Below, piece by piece: positions 22,061-25,177 of a stretch of DNA of 25,177 nucleotides. The translations under genes were made by a program, and so were the position numbers. Below the pieces are notes generated by a model. It worked only from the letters and a program-made list of their open reading frames with translations. It was not told where the DNA came from and made no database searches. Every line of letters begins with the position of its first letter. The stretch's first letter is position 1. Source of the DNA: JANQPA01 sp964628385 (GTDB lineage Bacteria; Bacteroidota; Bacteroidia; Chitinophagales; Saprospiraceae); contig CAZVOD010000073.1 in NCBI GenBank assembly GCA_964628385.1, positions 1 through 25,177 on the forward strand. The letters run 5' to 3'.

Positions 22061-23179
22061 CTAATCCTCCCAAAACAGCTCAGAGGCGATAAGGTCGGCC
22101 TGGAACTTACCAGAATGGGTGAGCCGAAAGTTGTTATTTTCCACAACCATTTTTCCACTACTAATAAATATCTGGCTTTCCTTGAGGAATCGTTCCTGAA
22201 AAGCCACCGGAATTTTGTCCAGTGCTACGCCCCACCTGGTACGCAGGCCTGTCATGATGTATTCGTTGTACAATTGCGCTTCGCTTAAGTGCTCGATTTC
22301 AAATGGCAGCTCATTTTTCTCAAGAGCTTTGATATACTTTACATTGTTAGCAATATTCCACTGGCGGCTATGGCCATTAAATGAATGAGCGGAAGGGCCG
22401 ATTCCAAGGTAGGGAACGCCCCGCCAGTAAGCCGAGTTGTGGCGGGCATATCGACCGGGTTTGGCAAAATTTGAAATTTCATAGTGCTCATAACCATTGT
22501 GAGTCAGGGCATCAATCAAAATACCGAATTGATCGCTGGCCTGATCTTCGTCAATATCTTTAGCCTTTCCGGCGGCAATAAAATGGGCAAGCGCCGTTCG
22601 TTCTTCTACCGTCAGGCAGTAGCAAGAGATGTGCGGGATACCAAAGGCCAGTACCTGTTGTATATTTTCTTCCCACTGCTGATTATTCATGGTGGGAGTA
22701 CCATAGATCAGGTCAATAGTAAGGTCTTCAAAGCCGGCCTTTTTAGCCAGGTTGATGCAGTTAATTGCTTCTTTGGCATTGTGGGCCCGATTCATAAATT
22801 TCAGATCCTCTTCCTGAAAGGACTGTATGCCGATACTCAGTCTGTTGACCGGCGTATCTTTGAGCGTGGCCAGTTTTTCTTTACTTAAATCATCAGGGTT
22901 AGCCTCTAAAGTAATCTCGGCGTCTTTTTGAATCTGGTATAGCTCAAATATTTTTTCAAAAATCAGGTTTAATTCCTTGGCATCGAGCAGAGAAGGGGTA
23001 CCGCCACCAAGATAAATAGAGCTCAGGGGCTGCCCGTTCAAATAGTCTGTACGCAGCTCTATTTCTTTAATCAAAGCTTCTACCAAGGGCGTTTTCATTT
23101 TCATGGACGTAGAGAAATGAAAATCACAATAATGGCAGGCTTGCTTACAAAATGGAATATGTATATATATACCGGACAT
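22061..23179 (-). CDS. hemW: Radical SAM heme chaperone HemW
   Basis: A 372-residue radical SAM protein. The [4Fe-4S] cluster motif is FCKQACHYCDF, i.e. Cys11-x3-Cys15-x2-Cys18-x-Phe20; the Phe in place of a fourth Cys separates HemW from oxygen-independent coproporphyrinogen oxidase HemN. Other landmarks are YLGGGTPSLL, the LEANPDDL region, RLSIGIQSFQ and DLIYGTPTM. HemW binds heme and is thought to deliver it to target proteins; older annotations call it a coproporphyrinogen oxidase. The ATG at 23179 gives MSGIYIHIPFC, the normal family start. It diverges from the Omp85 gene, with 62 bp between the start codons. No clear terminator is visible downstream. Confidence 0.93.
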   Translation of the reverse strand: MSGIYIHIPFCKQACHYCDFHFSTSMKMKTPLVEALIKEIELRTDYLNGQPLSSIYLGGGTPSLLDAKELNLIFEKIFELYQIQKDAEITLEANPDDLSKEKLATLKDTPVNRLSIGIQSFQEEDLKFMNRAHNAKEAINCINLAKKAGFEDLTIDLIYGTPTMNNQQWEENIQQVLAFGIPHISCYCLTVEERTALAHFIAAGKAKDIDEDQASDQFGILIDALTHNGYEHYEISNFAKPGRYARHNSAYWRGVPYLGIGPSAHSFNGHSRQWNIANNVKYIKALEKNELPFEIEHLSEAQLYNEYIMTGLRTRWGVALDKIPVAFQERFLKESQIFISSGKMVVENNNFRLTHSGKFQADLIASELFWED

Positions 23180-23241
23180 TTATTTTTTTATCAAAACTAC
23201 ATCTCAAACTTAAAATCGATCGATAGCCAATTGTAATTTTA

Positions 23242-24993
23242 GTGGAAAAAATTAAATATCAACTACTTACCGTCTTCACTTTTAGCATTTCCATCCTGCA
23301 GGCTCAGGTAGAAGCCGTGTATTTTTTTGATCAAGCAATAGAAAAGAAGTATGTACCCACACAAAAAAGGTTTGCTGATAGTACGGCCTTCAAAGCTTAT
23401 ATCAGGGAATACCTTCAGGATGTAAGGACACAGGGCCTTTTGGAGGCCTCAGTGGATCAGCTGGACAATCGCGATAGCGTAGCTTATGTCAATATGCATT
23501 TGGGGCCGGTGTATGATTTGCTGTCACTGGATGTAAGTGGGGTGCCGGAGCCGTTCTTGTCAAAAGCTGGCTACCGGAAAAGGCAATTTGCCAATCGGCC
23601 TTTTGATGTTACTCAAATGGGGTTGCTGCAGGAAAAGCTCTTGCAAAGCGCTGAAAATGACGGATTTCCCTACGCTGAAGTGTATTTGGAAAATATTGTT
23701 TTTAAGGATAATGGTTTGTCGGGTGCTCTGATGATGAACCTCAATCAGCTTGTCCTTTGGAAGGACCTGAAGGTGGTAGGCTCGGCTGAGCTGTCTGGCA
23801 ACTTTTTGGGGCGCTATCTAGGAATCTTACCCGGACAGGCATTTAGCCTGAAGAAATTCAAGAAAATAGAACAGCGCATTCGGGAACTCCCCTTTGTGCA
23901 ACTAAAGGAACCACCAGAATTGACGTTCAGAGGCGCTGATGCCAATTTAAAGTTTAATTTGGAGAAAAAAAGTGCCAGCAGGTTTGACTTTATTATCGGT
24001 TTTTTGCCCAACAACCAGCAAGTTAGCCGTTTTTTGCTGACTGGAACTTTCAATAGCGAACTACAAAATGCCCTGGGGCAGGGCGAGCGTATCTTTGCCC
24101 GCTTTGAACAACTGAGGCCGGAATCACAGTTGCTCGAATTAGAGTTTGACTATCCCTACATTCTGAACTTACCCTTTGGAGCAGATTTTAGCCTAAATTT
24201 ATACAAGCGGGATACCAGTTATCTGGATTTAGAAGTAAGTGCGGGTATTCAGTACCTACTGGAGGGGAATAATTATGTGAAATTATTTTGGAGCAATCGC
24301 TCTTCCAGTCTTTTAGGCATCAATGAAAATCTATTGCTCAATAGTGAGCAACTGCCCGATCGGCTTGATGTCAGTTATCCGGCTTTTGGATTGGAGCTGG
24401 CTTATGAGGCATTAGATTACCGTTTTAACCCCAGGAAAGGCTGGAATATCTTGTTGAATGGCAGCGCCGGGACCAAGCGCATCCAGCGGAACTCCAGGAT
24501 AGAAGAGCTGGATTTTGGATTTCTTTACGATAGTTTGAAATTGCGAAGTACTCAGTATCGGATACAAGCGGAGACAGCTATCTTTTTACCACTTTTTCAA
24601 ACTTCTACGCTCAAATTCGGACTGCGAAGTGCCTTCATTTTCTCCAATCAGGCTATTTATCAAAACGAGCAGTACCGTTTGGGAGGCAATAACCTGATGC
24701 GCGGCTTTGATGAAGACTTTTTCTTTGCCACCAACTACGCGATATCTACCCTGGAATATCGCTTTTTGATTGGAACTAATTCCTTTCTATACCTATTTGG
24801 CGATTATGGCTGGCTGGAAGACAAAACGGTTGCCAGAAACAGTACTGTCCATCCACTGGGGTTCGGCGCCGGTATTTCCTTCGAAACCAAAGTTGGCGTA
24901 TTTGGTGTCAGTTTGGCCTACGGCCGCCTGGACGAGCAGGCGCTTGACCTGAGTAGCCCCAAAGTTCATTTTGGTTATGTGAGTAGGTTTTGA
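23242..24993 (+). CDS. Omp85/BamA-TamA-family outer-membrane protein
   Basis: A 583-residue protein with a signal peptide (MEKIKYQLLTVFTFSISILQAQ). Residues about 25-245 are POTRA-like repeats with alternating strand-helix patterns (VSGVPEPFLSKAGYRKRQF; VVGSAELSGNFLGRYLGILPG). Residues about 250-583 form the beta-barrel, with alternating aromatic/hydrophobic strands, the conserved FNPRKGWNI turn, an RLGGNNLMRGFDEDFF segment like the VRGY/F motif of Omp85 proteins, and a terminal HFGYVSRF ending in Phe, the BAM recognition signal. It would fold or secrete other proteins at the outer membrane. BamA itself is longer, so TamA-like or another Omp85 clade is likely. GTG (23242) is the start because the next in-frame ATG is about 85 codons in and would remove the signal peptide. 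It stands between divergent hemW and a probable minus-strand gene to the right. Confidence 0.85.
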   Translation: MEKIKYQLLTVFTFSISILQAQVEAVYFFDQAIEKKYVPTQKRFADSTAFKAYIREYLQDVRTQGLLEASVDQLDNRDSVAYVNMHLGPVYDLLSLDVSGVPEPFLSKAGYRKRQFANRPFDVTQMGLLQEKLLQSAENDGFPYAEVYLENIVFKDNGLSGALMMNLNQLVLWKDLKVVGSAELSGNFLGRYLGILPGQAFSLKKFKKIEQRIRELPFVQLKEPPELTFRGADANLKFNLEKKSASRFDFIIGFLPNNQQVSRFLLTGTFNSELQNALGQGERIFARFEQLRPESQLLELEFDYPYILNLPFGADFSLNLYKRDTSYLDLEVSAGIQYLLEGNNYVKLFWSNRSSSLLGINENLLLNSEQLPDRLDVSYPAFGLELAYEALDYRFNPRKGWNILLNGSAGTKRIQRNSRIEELDFGFLYDSLKLRSTQYRIQAETAIFLPLFQTSTLKFGLRSAFIFSNQAIYQNEQYRLGGNNLMRGFDEDFFFATNYAISTLEYRFLIGTNSFLYLFGDYGWLEDKTVARNSTVHPLGFGAGISFETKVGVFGVSLAYGRLDEQALDLSSPKVHFGYVSRF

Positions 24994-25046
24994 TGGAAGA
25001 TGATGTGGCGTTTGTTTAATTTTCAGGACCACAACGTCAGACTGTG

Positions 25047-25072
25047 AAAAAAACCAAAATCACCAATTTTGG
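25047..25072 (-). terminator. Minus-strand intrinsic terminator near the right edge
   Basis: CCAAAAT (25054-25060) and ATTTTGG (25066-25072) form a perfect 7-bp stem with a 5-nt loop. On the minus strand it is followed by seven T (A-run at 25047-25053 on the plus strand). It probably ends transcription of a minus-strand gene that enters from the right. It may also slow transcription from the Omp85 gene, but the plus side lacks a T-run. Confidence 0.6.
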
Positions 25073-25109
25073 ATTCTATCCTAGTCCTATGCGGCCCGTT
25101 TAAGAGTAT

Positions 25110-25177
25110 TTAGGCTGGGTTATTAACAGAAAACTTCAACTGCTCGATTGGCAGATAATCCACAAAAGCATCTACCA
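25110..25177 (-). CDS. 3' end of a minus-strand gene (partial)
   Basis: On the minus strand a frame runs in from the right edge and ends at TAA (25110-25112), giving 21 residues, VDAFVDYLPIEQLKFSVNNP followed by A, then stop. The terminator hairpin at 25047-25072 lies 37 nt further on in the right orientation. The fragment is too short to identify. Without the terminator I would not call it. Confidence 0.4.
   Translation of the reverse strand, partial: VDAFVDYLPIEQLKFSVNNPA

Noticed and set aside
22484..22888. A 134-codon plus-strand frame
   Set aside because: It lies entirely within hemW on the opposite strand and has no family features; it is an antisense shadow.
1..25177. CRISPR array, insertion sequence, prophage or defence island
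   Set aside because: There are no regularly spaced repeats, no transposase or integrase, no phage structural genes and no recognised defence proteins. The AntA-like gene alone does not make a prophage.

Overview
The window reads as chromosomal core DNA of a Bacteroidota bacterium, most likely of the order Cytophagales. The evidence is candidate promoters of the Bacteroidota type (TAnnTTTG, in places with an upstream TTTG/TTG), almost no Shine-Dalgarno sequences, moderate AT-richness, and protein families typical of that group: a DUF5117-type metalloprotease, the ligase-associated DEXH helicase/PdeM pair, a cysteine-free anti-sigma factor beside an ECF sigma factor, an LpxH phosphoesterase, HemW and an Omp85 protein. 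The assignment is by family recognition and promoter style only.

Layout. 40-2493: exported zinc metalloprotease. 2494-2756: gap packed with inverted repeats, including a perfect 25-bp stem with a 3-nt loop. 2757-5927: Lhr-type helicase and PdeM phosphoesterase (DNA repair). 6013-8674: translation operon rplM-rpsI-rpsB-tsf with a good promoter, a structured leader and a strong intrinsic terminator. 8675-9096: empty gap. 9097-9807: pyrH, convergent with comF (9812-10507, minus). 10678-11808 (minus): HtrA/Deg protease with its own terminator. 11809-12450: AT-rich gap. 12451-13053: HD-domain protein. 13178-14218: ECF sigma factor and putative anti-sigma factor, closed by a terminator. 14368-14943: unknown exported protein. 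15057-16490: L-serine dehydratase. 16684-18114: membrane-anchored coiled-coil protein with two helix-hairpin-helix repeats. 18109-19708 (minus): lpxH overlapping an exported propeller-like protein. 19709-20043: gap with a nested inverted-repeat element. 20044-20829: an SDR lacking the canonical YxxxK. 21036-21857 (minus): an orphan AntA-like (phage antirepressor-like) protein with its own promoter and probable terminator. 22061-23179 (minus): hemW. 23242-24993: Omp85-family outer-membrane protein. The right edge seems to hold the 3' end of a minus-strand gene.

Most of it is housekeeping: protein synthesis, UMP phosphorylation, DNA repair, envelope biogenesis and quality control (lpxH, Omp85, HtrA), heme/radical-SAM chemistry and serine catabolism. 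No phage, transposon, CRISPR array, tRNA or rRNA was recognised. The least explained parts are noncoding: the palindrome cluster at 2494-2756, the rplM leader at 6051-6126 and the nested inverted repeat at 19751-19860. The least explained proteins are the AntA-like orphan, the duplicated-HhH membrane protein and the exported protein at 14368. I see no multi-gene system that I can defend as new.
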